DNA of 64,000 bases from Thiodiazotropha sp040506275. Its GTDB lineage: Bacteria > Pseudomonadota > Gammaproteobacteria > Chromatiales > Chromatiaceae. Positions 9,520-17,676 of this stretch are shown in pieces (position 1 is the first letter of the stretch; every line of letters starts with the position of its first letter). Under the pieces are notes generated by a model. The model had not been told where the DNA came from. It made no database searches and worked only from the letters and a program-made list of their open reading frames with translations. The DNA lies in contig JBEVXD010000001.1 of NCBI GenBank assembly GCA_040506275.1, positions 124,001 to 188,000 of the forward strand. The letters are read 5' to 3'. The translations under genes were made by a program, and so were the position numbers.

Positions 9520-10515
9520 ATGTACGAAGATTTCTACGGTTTTACTGAAAAACCATTCACCTTACTTCCTGATCCTTCCTTTCTGTTTTTAGGAAAAAAG
9601 CATAGTACTGCCTATGCCATGCTTGAGTATGGGATGGTCAGTCAGGCAGGGTTTTCAGTGATAACAGGTGAAGTGGGTAGTGGCAAGACAACACTGATCC
9701 GACACTTGCTGAACCAGTTGGACGAAGATATTACTGTTGGACTGCTAAACACCAGTCATAACGATATGGGAGAACTTCTTCAGTGGGTGTTGCTGTCATT
9801 TGGATTGGAGTATCGCGAAAAGGAACGGGTAGTTCTACATGATATTTTTACTCAATTCCTTATTGAGCAATACGCACAAAACAGACGAACTGTACTGATT
9901 GTCGATGAAGCCCAGAACCTGCAACCCCAGGTATTGGAAGAGTTAAGACTGTTATCAAATATCAATGCAGATAAACATCAAGTATTACAGATTGTGCTCG
10001 TCGGGCAACCACAGTTACGTAGTATGCTAAAACATGATGATTTTCTGCAATTTCAACAGAGAGTCTCAGTTGATTACCATTTATCAGCCCTCAGCGAGGA
10101 TGAAACAAGGGCCTATATCTTTCACCGAACCCGGTTGGCAGGTAGAAACAAACCCCTTTTCACCAAAGGTGCATCTACTCTGATTTTCCGTGCCAGTCAG
10201 GGAATTCCCCGGGTTATCAATACTGTTTGTGATGCGGCTCTGGTATATGGTTTTGCCGACCAAAAAACGCTATTGGACAGTAAGTTGGTCATTGCTGTTT
10301 TAGAGGATAAAGCCAAGGCTCGTAATGCCCACACTCAGGGTAATCAGGATACATCCAATATCGTGAAGCCCGTTGTTATAGCTGGAGGTCAGGCTGATTC
10401 GGGAAGGCCTCAGCATACTGACCATAATGAATTTAGCAAATCTGGCAAACGTATAACGGATTTCAATCGAGATTCGGCAAAGTTACTATTCAAAAAATAC
10501 TATCACGATAGCTGA
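9520..10515 (+). CDS. ExeA-like AAA ATPase of the exosortase/exopolysaccharide type
   Basis: This is a 331-residue ATPase of the ExeA / general-secretion family, of the kind found in exosortase-associated polysaccharide loci. The N-terminal signature YEDFYGFTEKPFTLLPDP is typical. Walker A is GEVGSGKT at residues 50-57 and Walker B is VLIVDEAQNL, with Asp129-Glu130. An arginine-rich sensor region follows. Unlike secretion-pathway ExeA there is no C-terminal peptidoglycan-binding domain; the last 60 residues are low-complexity and polar. The start follows a 200-base gap after rfbD in which I see no feature. Its role in polymer export is inferred from location and family. Confidence 0.85.
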   Translation: MYEDFYGFTEKPFTLLPDPSFLFLGKKHSTAYAMLEYGMVSQAGFSVITGEVGSGKTTLIRHLLNQLDEDITVGLLNTSHNDMGELLQWVLLSFGLEYREKERVVLHDIFTQFLIEQYAQNRRTVLIVDEAQNLQPQVLEELRLLSNINADKHQVLQIVLVGQPQLRSMLKHDDFLQFQQRVSVDYHLSALSEDETRAYIFHRTRLAGRNKPLFTKGASTLIFRASQGIPRVINTVCDAALVYGFADQKTLLDSKLVIAVLEDKAKARNAHTQGNQDTSNIVKPVVIAGGQADSGRPQHTDHNEFSKSGKRITDFNRDSAKLLFKKYYHDS

Positions 10516-10604
10516 TTGTCAGGTGTTTGCTCAACATACACTGCTTAGCTGCCTAAAGTATTTGGTATCTAGTAGATCTATCAGACGTTTTTTTAAGTAT
10601 TTTA

Positions 10605-12374
10605 TTATTTCGCTTGTTCAAGCCAAGTGTGTAGCATCAGTGCGATCCATATGCGGTCTGATAGTACATTATTACCATTCTTGTACTCTTTTATATATTG
10701 ATTGATGACTTTTGAATCAAGTATTCCATGACGCTTAACAACATCATCTGATAAATAATCACATAGTAATTTATAATTATTTCCATTTAATATAATCCTT
10801 TTCGGGAATGCGAAAGAGCCTTTTGGCTTATCGAAGATGGATTTAGGTAAATGGTTATATATGATCTTCCTAAGTAATACTTTATTTAAATTTCCATGCG
10901 AATGCTCACGTTTTGGGAGGTGCTTGGTGAAGCTTATAAGATTGTTGTCTAAAAATGGAAATCGAACGATTACACCATTACTTTCAGCTGATTGAACAAC
11001 TTTTCTATATGCGGTTTCGGTCTCCCATATATTAGTAAGAGTTAGAGTTTTGAGCTTCATAGGGCTATTACAAATATTATATTGTTTGTACAAAGTGGTA
11101 TCTTTAAGGTTGAGGCTGTTGCCCGTCATTTTTGCGATCTCTATGGAAGACCATCCATTCCAAGATACGAATTGCTCCTCTTTGGCGCGCTCTAACATTG
11201 AAATTATCCTAGTAAATCTAGGAGGTATTTTTCGGTGCATTGATAATTGATTTGATGTTGAAAAATGAGGGGTATATCTTTTTAGCCACCATATAGACTT
11301 TTCTATCCAGCTGGCTGGAATGCCAAATGGTAAATCTGTACCTGTGCCGTCCCAAAAGATATCAAACTCTTCTTTTAGTTCTTCAATTGCAGCATAGACT
11401 GGTAGTACAGCAAAGTCACCCATAGGTTGGCCTAAGTCCTTTACCACAATTGGCCACAATTTTTGATATTTTTGATCTGATATTTTAAGAATTCTGAATG
11501 GTATACCTAGATGATTGGCAACGCATCTGGCGTCTTCTCCCTCATCTATGGATCGATCTGAGAAACCTAGAGTTATTGCTTCAATGTTTTTTAAATTGGC
11601 TAGCTTTGCGCCAATTGCAAGGACAGATGAATCTTTTCCGCCACTGAGAAATAAGCCCACTTTACCTGAGGTGCTCGAGTGACTATTGGCCGCATCACTC
11701 AGTAGTGATTCATAGGTCTCTATATAATTATTAGGATTATGGATGAAGTCGGAATGATCTAATTGATCAGTTTTTGGAATAGAATTAAATGTGGAACTTG
11801 TTCCGTCAAAGGATATTGATTCTCCAGGTAATAATGATCGAATATTTTGATAGATTGTTTGTGGAGAAGGGATGTACAAAAAGTGTAATAGATTGTTGAT
11901 TGCGTCAGTATTTAGTTCTAACTTCAGTTGCTGAAAGTATGTTAATGATGTTGTAAAGAGCAGTGATTTATTTACATTACCTACATATACTGTTTGCACG
12001 CCACATGGGTCTCGAGAAAAGAATACTTTCTCTTCTGATTTATCAATAAAACATGTCATCCACGAGCTATTAAATTCACTTGATATGTGTTGAAAGCTAT
12101 CGGCTGAACTATTTGATTTAGTGGTGTGATTGTTATTATTAAGCATGACAATGGCGCATCCGCCAGAGCGTGAGATATTTTCGGTTCTACATGATGCGGG
12201 GAGTCTTTTTCCAATGATTAAATAATCGAGACCTTCTGTGGTGAAGTAGGTATCGTCTTTTAATCTTGTAATATCAGATAGTATTAAATCATGAAAGATA
12301 TATTTTTCTTCTGCAGTTAATCCTTTTCTATAAATCCCACAGAAACTTAAGCAATTAATCCTTTTGCTCTTCAT
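10605..12374 (-). CDS. Divergent asparagine-synthetase-like adenylating enzyme, probable loss of glutaminase activity
   Basis: The 589-residue protein has the two-domain plan of class II glutamine amidotransferase / asparagine synthetase. The C-terminal half carries the ATP-pyrophosphatase loop SGGKDS at residues 244-249, and further on GQPMGDFAVLPVYAA and WDGTGTDLPFG replace the usual DEPFADSS and SGDGGDELF motifs. The N-terminal half has a CGIYRKG segment, but its Cys is residue 12 rather than residue 2. With no start codon that would expose it, the glutamine-hydrolysing nucleophile seems unavailable. Such proteins tailor polysaccharides or peptides; lasso-peptide cyclases are distant relatives. 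No precursor or partner protease gene is seen. Base composition is AT-rich, unlike the core genes, so transfer is likely. It converges on the ATPase gene. Confidence 0.75.
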   Translation of the reverse strand: MKSKRINCLSFCGIYRKGLTAEEKYIFHDLILSDITRLKDDTYFTTEGLDYLIIGKRLPASCRTENISRSGGCAIVMLNNNNHTTKSNSSADSFQHISSEFNSSWMTCFIDKSEEKVFFSRDPCGVQTVYVGNVNKSLLFTTSLTYFQQLKLELNTDAINNLLHFLYIPSPQTIYQNIRSLLPGESISFDGTSSTFNSIPKTDQLDHSDFIHNPNNYIETYESLLSDAANSHSSTSGKVGLFLSGGKDSSVLAIGAKLANLKNIEAITLGFSDRSIDEGEDARCVANHLGIPFRILKISDQKYQKLWPIVVKDLGQPMGDFAVLPVYAAIEELKEEFDIFWDGTGTDLPFGIPASWIEKSIWWLKRYTPHFSTSNQLSMHRKIPPRFTRIISMLERAKEEQFVSWNGWSSIEIAKMTGNSLNLKDTTLYKQYNICNSPMKLKTLTLTNIWETETAYRKVVQSAESNGVIVRFPFLDNNLISFTKHLPKREHSHGNLNKVLLRKIIYNHLPKSIFDKPKGSFAFPKRIILNGNNYKLLCDYLSDDVVKRHGILDSKVINQYIKEYKNGNNVLSDRIWIALMLHTWLEQAK

Positions 12375-12646
12375 GTCACTTATAAAATCCTATAAAACAA
12401 TGTTATGAATTTTGTATTCGAAGAGTAGTACTCTGCTAGAACTTTGATAATAAAACTGTTTAATTTCAATGTTTAATTAATATATGCTCTATCTGGAAAA
12501 AAATAACTATAGCGTAGGTCACGCTTCGAATTGAAAAAAATTATAGTATTAGAAATCCTCATAAAGAGTTGTGAGGGAGTTATCTTAGTTAAGATTATTT
12601 AACGTTGGTGGTCTAAATATGAGAGACCTAATTATATCTAGGTAAA

Positions 12647-12732
12647 CCATTGTCTCTGGCGGTAAGACATGTATAGGCTCAACCGTAGCGATGGTCAGAG
12701 AGGCAGACGGCCTCCTTTGAACCTGCAAGTTC
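12647..12732 (+). repeat. Run of three small hairpins upstream of a decayed transposase
   Basis: Three potential hairpins follow each other: CCATTG at 12647-12652 with CGATGG at 12689-12694, GAGGC at 12700-12704 with GCCTC at 12710-12714, and GAAC at 12719-12722 with GTTC at 12729-12732. They lie directly before the IS200-like remnant and could be its subterminal hairpins or a remnant of a TnpB guide RNA. Each stem is short, so this is inference. The rest of 12375-12640 is AT-rich and shows nothing I recognise. Confidence 0.35.
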
Positions 12733-12738
12733 TATAAG

Positions 12739-12966
12739 ATGACCATAATGAGAGAGTCACAAGGCGAAGCTTATGTTAAATATTATAATAGATATCATGT
12801 AGTATCTGTGTCGAAGTACTGAAGTAAGTCAATATATATGGTTCTCTTAGAAGGGTACCGGAGAGGTTTTAAGGATTTATGCAGGCAGTAAGGTGTTGAT
12901 ATAGTAGAGGGTCATACTATCAAAGATTATATCCACCTGTTGTTGGTGATATCTCCGAAGTTTTAA
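12739..12966 (+). pseudogene. Decayed IS200/IS605-family transposase (TnpA) remnant
   Basis: Read in one frame from the ATG at 12739, the sequence gives an IS200-like TnpA interrupted by stops at 12820 (TGA), 12889 (TAA) and 12964 (TAA). Recognisable pieces are YYNRYHVVSVSKY, matching the N-terminal HLVWVTKYR region, FKDLCRQ, and VEGHTIKDYIHLLLVISPKF, matching the EGHLMPDHVHMLVSIPPKY core of the family. The catalytic HUH pair is destroyed: the first His of D-H-V-H is now Tyr. After 12966 the match is lost, so the 3' half is deleted or scrambled. Family identity is by recall of the conserved motif, not by search. Confidence 0.7.
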
Positions 12967-13093
12967 GAGTTTGTTGACGATAGTGATTGTTTTGAAGTGA
13001 AGCGTATTATAGTCAGTTATGGTGTAAGTCTATCACTAGCGCAGTCTCAACCATCGTGCATTATGTTGAGACGTCGTAAATGGTTATGATCAG

Positions 13094-13309
13094 TTGTTGA
13101 CAGTTGATCAATCAATCATTATCCCATCTAGACCGATAAAACTCTTGAAAAATACTGGGCTTATTGTACTTGAGATTACCAGGGTGCTGACTGGTGGGCA
13201 TCTTGTTGAGAACGATATTGAACGACTTTCTGATGAGTATGGAAGATATACTCTCAATGCAAGAGCAGCAACCAATGGTATAATGAAACGGTATGATCAA
13301 AAAACCTAA
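13094..13309 (+). CDS. Hypothetical 71-residue protein, doubtful
   Basis: This is an open frame starting with TTG. Its second half has coding-like composition and a run of charged and helical residues around IERLSDEYGRY, ending in MKRYDQKT. I do not recognise a family. The start codon is weak and no clear ribosome site is visible. The last codons overlap the T-tract of the ssrA terminator on the other strand. It may be a fragment of a larger gene that was brought in or broken with the adjacent transposase remnant, or simply not a gene. Confidence 0.3.
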   Translation: MLTVDQSIIIPSRPIKLLKNTGLIVLEITRVLTGGHLVENDIERLSDEYGRYTLNARAATNGIMKRYDQKT

Positions 13310-13344
13310 TCATCAATCAACTCCGTAAGGAGTCATTGATGATT
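13298..13344 (-). terminator. Rho-independent terminator of ssrA
   Basis: On the minus strand a long stem (arms 13308-13324 and 13329-13344, one bulged base, four-base loop) is followed by AGG and a run of six T. It lies about 50 bases beyond the mature 3' end of tmRNA and reads in the right direction. Confidence 0.8.
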
Positions 13345-13396
13345 CGTTCTGAATTTACCTGGCCAAATAACACAAAGGTTATTCAGTAATATAGTT

Positions 13397-13762
13397 TGGT
13401 GGAGGCGGGCGGATTCGAACCGCCGTCCGCGAGTACTCTGCCAAAAGTTCTACATGCTTAGTCCAGCCTATTATATTTAGCCGATTACCACCCGACGGAC
13501 AGGGTGTGTAATAAGCGATTCCGGTTAGGTTTTAACGAATCCACCCCGGACGAGCTTCATCGCGATCATGTGAGATATGACGCCTGAAAAGCTGGACGCA
13601 CAAGCACGGCTCCAGTCAGACGGCACCCTACTGGGTATTAAGCAGCGAGTGCGTAGTTGTCGTCGTTGGCAACTATAAGTTTGCAGATAGTTTTGCGAGG
13701 TATTCTGCACCTCGGCATGCACTTCAGGTTTTGCAACCCCCGTCGAAGCCTACGTCGCCCCC
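13397..13762 (-). ncRNA. ssrA: Transfer-messenger RNA (tmRNA)
   Basis: tmRNA rescues stalled ribosomes with SmpB. The minus strand begins GGGGGCGACG at 13762 and contains the diagnostic GGCTTCGACGGGGGTTGC. The tag-encoding frame at 13638-13670 reads ANDDNYALAA followed by TAA. The 3' end carries the T-arm GGTTCGAATCC and an encoded CCA at 13397-13399. The length of 366 bases is usual for a one-piece tmRNA. The tag differs only slightly from the E. coli tag and keeps the C-terminal ALAA degron. The partner smpB lies immediately upstream on the same strand. Confidence 0.97.
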
Positions 13763-13782
13763 GTAACGGTAGTGAGTCAGAC

Positions 13783-13812
13783 ATTATATGCCAGGGAATG
13801 GTTCCTGACCAA
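13783..13812 (-). promoter_or_regulatory. Likely promoter of ssrA
   Basis: On the minus strand TTGGTC (13807-13812) and a perfect TATAAT (13783-13788) are 18 bases apart, about 20 bases before the mature tmRNA 5' end. A short leader to be removed by RNase P would follow. Confidence 0.6.
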
Positions 13813-13852
13813 TGTAAATGGAGTCGATGTTGTCGGGCTGGGTAAAAAGTAG

Positions 13853-14332
13853 TCAGCTGTGCTTAAACAGGCGCTCTTTTTCTCTTTTCCAGTCACGGTC
13901 TTTATCGCTGGCCCTTTTGTCATGGAGCTTTTTACCTTTGGCGATGCCGATCTCCAGTTTCGCCATGCCTTTTTTCCAGTAGAGTGCGGTTGGTACCAGC
14001 GTATAACCCTTGCGCTCCACAAGTCCGATTAATTTATTCAGCTCACTGCGATGCAGCAACAGCTTTCGCGTGCGTGTTGGATCGGGGTGGATGTGGGTTG
14101 AAGCGGTGCTCAGGGGGACGATATGAGCGCCAAATAGAAAGGCCTCTCCATCCTTGATTGTGACGTAACTCTCTTTGATTTGAACCCGGGCTTCTCTGAG
14201 GCTTTTCACTTCCCAACCCTGTAGAGCCAGGCCTGCCTCGTACCGATCCTCAATGAAAAAATCGTGAGTTGCTTTCTTGTTCAGCGCTATAGTGGGGCGC
14301 CCCTGACCTTTCTTCTTTGCTTTACTTGCCAT
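13853..14332 (-). CDS. smpB: SsrA-binding protein SmpB
   Basis: SmpB binds the tRNA-like end of tmRNA and carries it to the stalled ribosome. At 159 residues it has the normal length. Family marks are the N-terminal region with NKKATHDFFIEDRYEAGLALQGWEVKSLR, here quoted only as NKKATHDF, then EAGLALQGWEVKS, DGEAFLFGAHI, and a lysine/arginine-rich C-terminal tail that folds in the decoding centre. It is encoded just upstream of ssrA on the same strand, the common proteobacterial arrangement, but ssrA has its own promoter. Confidence 0.98.
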   Translation of the reverse strand: MASKAKKKGQGRPTIALNKKATHDFFIEDRYEAGLALQGWEVKSLREARVQIKESYVTIKDGEAFLFGAHIVPLSTASTHIHPDPTRTRKLLLHRSELNKLIGLVERKGYTLVPTALYWKKGMAKLEIGIAKGKKLHDKRASDKDRDWKREKERLFKHS

Positions 14333-14493
14333 CGGGCTATTCTAATGCTGTATTGTGATTCTAGCCAGAGGTGGCTTGTGAAATGCCCTCGAATTCAGGA
14401 AAATCATCAGCTTTTAAATTCCTAACCTCACAGCGTAATATTCAGTTAAGCTTTGGGGATGCTTATTTAGGGGCTGTTTAAGGGCTGGAAAAT

Positions 14494-15894
14494 ATGACAG
14501 AAAGACAATCCATTCATGGTCAGTGGTCGTCACGGCTGGTGTTCATTCTGGCAGCTACCGGATCAGCCGTTGGTTTGGGTAACGTCTGGAAGTTTCCCTA
14601 TATCACCGGTGAAAACGGTGGTGGTGCTTTTGTGATCGTATATCTGTTCTGCATCGCTTTGGTAGGCATTCCTATCATGATGGCTGAGATTATGCTCGGC
14701 AGGCGAGGCAGACAGAGCCCGATCAATACTATGGCAGCCTTGAGTCAGGAGGAGGGTGCCAATAGAGCCTGGTCACTGGTCGGATGGAGTGGTGTTTTAG
14801 CCGGTTTTTTCATCCTCTCCTACTATAGTGTCATTGCCGGGTGGGCGTTGGCCTATGTGGTGCGCGCCGGTGCTGGGGTTTTCAATGGGATGGATGCGGC
14901 TGGTATCGAGGGATTGTTTAATGGCTTGGTAGGTAGTCCTGAGCGATTATTAGCCTGGCATACCCTGTTCATGCTGATGAGCATGTTTGTCGTTGCTAAA
15001 GGGGTGAAGTCAGGTCTTGAAAAAGCAGTTACCTATCTGATGCCTGCGCTATTTGTATTGCTTGTAGTATTAGTTGGTTATGCGATGAATACCGGCTATT
15101 TTACCCACGGCCTCGAGTTTCTTTTTACACCAGATTTCAATAAGTTGATTTACACTTGCCAAGTTGTTGACGGGCTGGAACAGTGTAAATTCAGCGGTAG
15201 TCCGCTATTGGTTGCGATGGGTCATGCATTCTTTACCTTGAGCCTGGGTATGGGGGCAATCATGGTTTATGGCTCCTATATGCCGAAAAAATCCTCGATT
15301 GCAGGATCGGCAGTGCTAATCGCGCTACTCGATACAGCTGTCGCACTTTTGGCGGGTATGGCTATCTTTCCGATTGTTTTCGCAAACGGTCTTGAGCCAG
15401 GAGCTGGTCCTGGTTTGATCTTTCAGACTCTGCCTATCGCATTTGGCGCTATGCCCGGGGGGCAGATTTTTGGGACTCTGTTTTTTGTCCTGCTGGTATT
15501 CGCTGCCTGGAGTTCTTCGATCTCTCTTATCGAACCTGCCGTTGCATGGTTGGTTGAGAACCGCAGTATGACGCGTGTTCGTGCATCGATCTGGATTGGC
15601 ATGACAACTTGGGTAATTGGCCTGGGTACAGTCTTCTCATTTAATATCGGCTCCGAGTTCAAGCTCTTCGGTATGACCTTTTTTGATCTATTGGATTATC
15701 TGACAGCAAACATAATGTTGCCTCTGGGTGGGTTACTGATCGCGGTTTTCAGTGGTTATTTGATGAAAAAAGCGTCCAGCCAGGATGAATTTCAGATGAG
15801 TACTGGACATTACAATCTGTGGTGGATACTGATCCGTTACGTATCACCATTTGCTGTAGTGGTGGTTTTTTTGAACGCTATTGGAATATTTTAA
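14494..15894 (+). CDS. Sodium-dependent transporter of the SNF/NSS family
   Basis: This is a 466-residue inner-membrane symporter of the neurotransmitter:sodium symporter family, which in bacteria takes up amino acids or related compounds with Na+. The first helix carries the sodium- and substrate-site signature GSAVGLGNVWKFPY, followed by ENGGGAFVIVYL. About eleven or twelve hydrophobic segments follow. The length matches the short bacterial subfamily. Its stop is 2 bases before the ratA start. The substrate cannot be predicted from these motifs. Confidence 0.93.
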   Translation: MTERQSIHGQWSSRLVFILAATGSAVGLGNVWKFPYITGENGGGAFVIVYLFCIALVGIPIMMAEIMLGRRGRQSPINTMAALSQEEGANRAWSLVGWSGVLAGFFILSYYSVIAGWALAYVVRAGAGVFNGMDAAGIEGLFNGLVGSPERLLAWHTLFMLMSMFVVAKGVKSGLEKAVTYLMPALFVLLVVLVGYAMNTGYFTHGLEFLFTPDFNKLIYTCQVVDGLEQCKFSGSPLLVAMGHAFFTLSLGMGAIMVYGSYMPKKSSIAGSAVLIALLDTAVALLAGMAIFPIVFANGLEPGAGPGLIFQTLPIAFGAMPGGQIFGTLFFVLLVFAAWSSSISLIEPAVAWLVENRSMTRVRASIWIGMTTWVIGLGTVFSFNIGSEFKLFGMTFFDLLDYLTANIMLPLGGLLIAVFSGYLMKKASSQDEFQMSTGHYNLWWILIRYVSPFAVVVVFLNAIGIF

Positions 15895-15896
15895 CT

Positions 15897-16340
15897 GTGC
15901 CGGTTGTTAGAAAGAGCGCGCTGGTTACTCACTCAGCCCGTGAAATGTTTCTGTTGGTTTGTGACTTCGAAGACTATCCGGAGTTTTTACCTTGGTGCAG
16001 TGCCAGCCGATTGATATCCCGTACACCGGATGAGATTTGTGGCGAACTCGAGGTGTCACGGGTAGGCATAAAGCAGCGATTTTCCACCTGTAACAAATTG
16101 GTTACTGACGAGAGAATGGATATCCAATTGAGGGATGGACCATTCAAAAAGTTGCACGGGAGTTGGAATTTTATTGCACTTCAGCAGGATGCTTGCAAGG
16201 TTGAGCTAGTATTGGAATTTGAGTTCGCCGGTCGATTGATTGATGCTGCATTTGGGCGTGTTTTCAGTCAAATCGCCAACACTCTGGTAGATGCCTTTTG
16301 TAAGCGAGCAGATGAAATTTATAGGGAAGCAGGAAAATGA
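15897..16340 (+). CDS. ratA: RatA-family START-domain protein
   Basis: This is a 147-residue START/SRPBCC-fold protein of the RatA (YfjG) family, related to eukaryotic Coq10. E. coli RatA was reported to block 70S ribosome association, while other work ties the family to ubiquinone handling. The motifs MFLLVCDFEDYPEFLPWC and GPFKKLHGSW are typical. I start it at GTG 15897, two bases after the transporter stop, because this gives the family-type N-terminus PVVRKSALV. A longer frame exists but would lie inside the transporter gene. The stop overlaps the ATG of rnfH by four bases. The ssrA-smpB-ratA-rnfH neighbourhood is conserved in Gammaproteobacteria. Confidence 0.92.
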   Translation: MPVVRKSALVTHSAREMFLLVCDFEDYPEFLPWCSASRLISRTPDEICGELEVSRVGIKQRFSTCNKLVTDERMDIQLRDGPFKKLHGSWNFIALQQDACKVELVLEFEFAGRLIDAAFGRVFSQIANTLVDAFCKRADEIYREAGK

Positions 16341-16627
16341 AATATGAAGTTGCCTACGGCAAGCTGGATGAACAGGTATTGTTGGTCGTGGAGTCCAATG
16401 AGCCCCTGACTGTTCAGCAGGCCATAGAACAGTCTACTGTTCTTGACCGGTTCCCGGAAATTGATCTTAAAGTCAATAAAACAGGTATCTTCGGTAAAGC
16501 GGCCAAACTTGATATCTTGTTGAATGAGGGTGACAGGGTGGAGATTTACCGACCATTGATTGCTGATCCCAAGGAGGCAAGGAAGAAACGGGCAGCTGAG
16601 GGTAAGGCGATGCGTAAAGGGGCTTGA
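16337..16627 (+). CDS. rnfH: RnfH/RatB-family ubiquitin-like protein
   Basis: This is a small 96-residue beta-grasp-fold protein of the RnfH (UPF0125, RatB) family with unknown biochemical role, nearly always paired with ratA. The motifs are the N-terminal KYEVAYGKLDEQVLLVVE, and GIFGKAAKLDILLNEGDRVE with EIYRPLIADPKEARKKRA at the end. The ATG overlaps the ratA stop in an ATGA junction, so the two are translationally coupled. Confidence 0.93.
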   Translation: MKYEVAYGKLDEQVLLVVESNEPLTVQQAIEQSTVLDRFPEIDLKVNKTGIFGKAAKLDILLNEGDRVEIYRPLIADPKEARKKRAAEGKAMRKGA

Positions 16628-16699
16628 GCGAATGGTATTTGTGCCTGCCCGAGTATTATTCAGCAGACCGAAGCTGATTTAGATGTCTAGGCGACCGGG

Positions 16700-17149
16700 C
16701 TAATCTGGCTCACCGAATCCCAGTGAATACCAAAGTCTCTCAAGAATACCAAAATCTCCGTCATAATCGGGTACGCTGGCTACAAGCTCGCGCTTTTCCT
16801 GGTCTGATTCCACATTTTCGGCTGGTTTAATGTCGCCATCGAAGCGAGTTAAGTAGTCACCCTCAAAAAAAACACTAAAGCGTTTGATCTCAACAGCTTC
16901 GTTACGACGCTTTATTGAGAGCATGTAGTCCCAACGCTCACCGTGGAAGACATCCTTCAACATAGGTGTGCCCAGAGCGAATCGCACTTGACGTTGCGAC
17001 ATGCCAGGCTCCAGAAGTGCAACCATTTCCGGGGTTACAATGTTGCCCTGCTCAATATCTGGTGAGTGAACCAGTGATAGCTCCTCCCATGAGGTGCAGC
17101 TATTAAGTCCGGGCAGAAGAAATAAAATGAAGATGAGAATCTTTTTCAT
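16700..17149 (-). CDS. bamE: Outer-membrane assembly lipoprotein BamE
   Basis: BamE is a subunit of the BAM complex that inserts beta-barrel proteins in the outer membrane. The start has a lipoprotein signal with lipobox LNSC (Cys18). The BamE core shows GNIVTPEMVALLEPGMSQRQ (family form G-N-hydrophobic), then VRFALGTPMLKDVFHGERWDY. At 149 residues it is longer than the E. coli protein because of a C-terminal extension. It is divergent from fur across 76 bases, the same bamE/fur arrangement known in pseudomonads and others. Confidence 0.93.
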   Translation of the reverse strand: MKKILIFILFLLPGLNSCTSWEELSLVHSPDIEQGNIVTPEMVALLEPGMSQRQVRFALGTPMLKDVFHGERWDYMLSIKRRNEAVEIKRFSVFFEGDYLTRFDGDIKPAENVESDQEKRELVASVPDYDGDFGILERLWYSLGFGEPD

Positions 17150-17225
17150 TACGAGTACAATCTGTTACCAGTCGTCATAATAACGCATTCCATTTCCAAG
17201 AGACACTTGTTGGAGAAAAGTAGGG

Positions 17226-17645
17226 ATGGATAATCAAGATATTCGAAAAGCCGGCCTCAAAGTGACCCTGCCCAGGGTCAAGATACTGGAGTTGCTGGAA
17301 AGTAGTGCTCAGCGACATGTCAGTGCTGAGGATGTCTACAAATTACTACTGGAAAAGGGTGAGGAGATTGGACTCGCCACCGTCTACCGGGTGCTCACCC
17401 AGTTTGAAGCGGCAGGCCTGGTTACCCGTCACAACTTTGAGGGTGGCCATGCGGTGTTCGAATTGGAACGAGGTAGTCATCATGACCACCTTGTATGTGT
17501 GGTTTGTGGCAAGGTGGAAGAGTTTGTCGACACTACGATTGAAAAGCGACAGCGAGAAATTGCAAGAGAGCATGGGTTTGAAATCGTCGATCACTCCCTG
17601 ATTATTTATGGTCACTGTGGGAATCCCAAGTGTCAGGTGGGTTAA
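17226..17645 (+). CDS. fur: Ferric uptake regulator Fur
   Basis: Fur is the Fe2+-dependent repressor of iron uptake. The 139-residue protein has the N-terminal winged helix (GLKVTLPRVKILELLE; recognition region IGLATVYRVLTQFE), the metal-binding HHDHLVCVVCGKVEEF, and the C-terminal C-G-N-P-K-C pair. ATG 17226 follows GGAG by about ten bases. Divergent bamE lies on the left and convergent recN on the right. No clear Fur box is seen in the 76-base upstream gap. Confidence 0.97.
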   Translation: MDNQDIRKAGLKVTLPRVKILELLESSAQRHVSAEDVYKLLLEKGEEIGLATVYRVLTQFEAAGLVTRHNFEGGHAVFELERGSHHDHLVCVVCGKVEEFVDTTIEKRQREIAREHGFEIVDHSLIIYGHCGNPKCQVG

Positions 17646-17676
17646 AGCCAATGGTTGAGATGGCCCTCTCTAAATA

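Noticed and set aside
12541..12840. Group II intron fragment
   Set aside because: Purine-rich hairpins looked intron-like, but no domain V or reverse transcriptase remnant is present and the IS200 reading explains the following bases better.
10605..13390. Lasso-peptide cluster around the asparagine-synthetase-like gene
   Set aside because: No leader peptidase / transglutaminase-like B protein and no precursor-like small frame with a Gly start and Asp/Glu acceptor was found on either strand nearby.
16700..17225. Fur box between bamE and fur
   Set aside because: No convincing match to the 19-base inverted repeat was seen.
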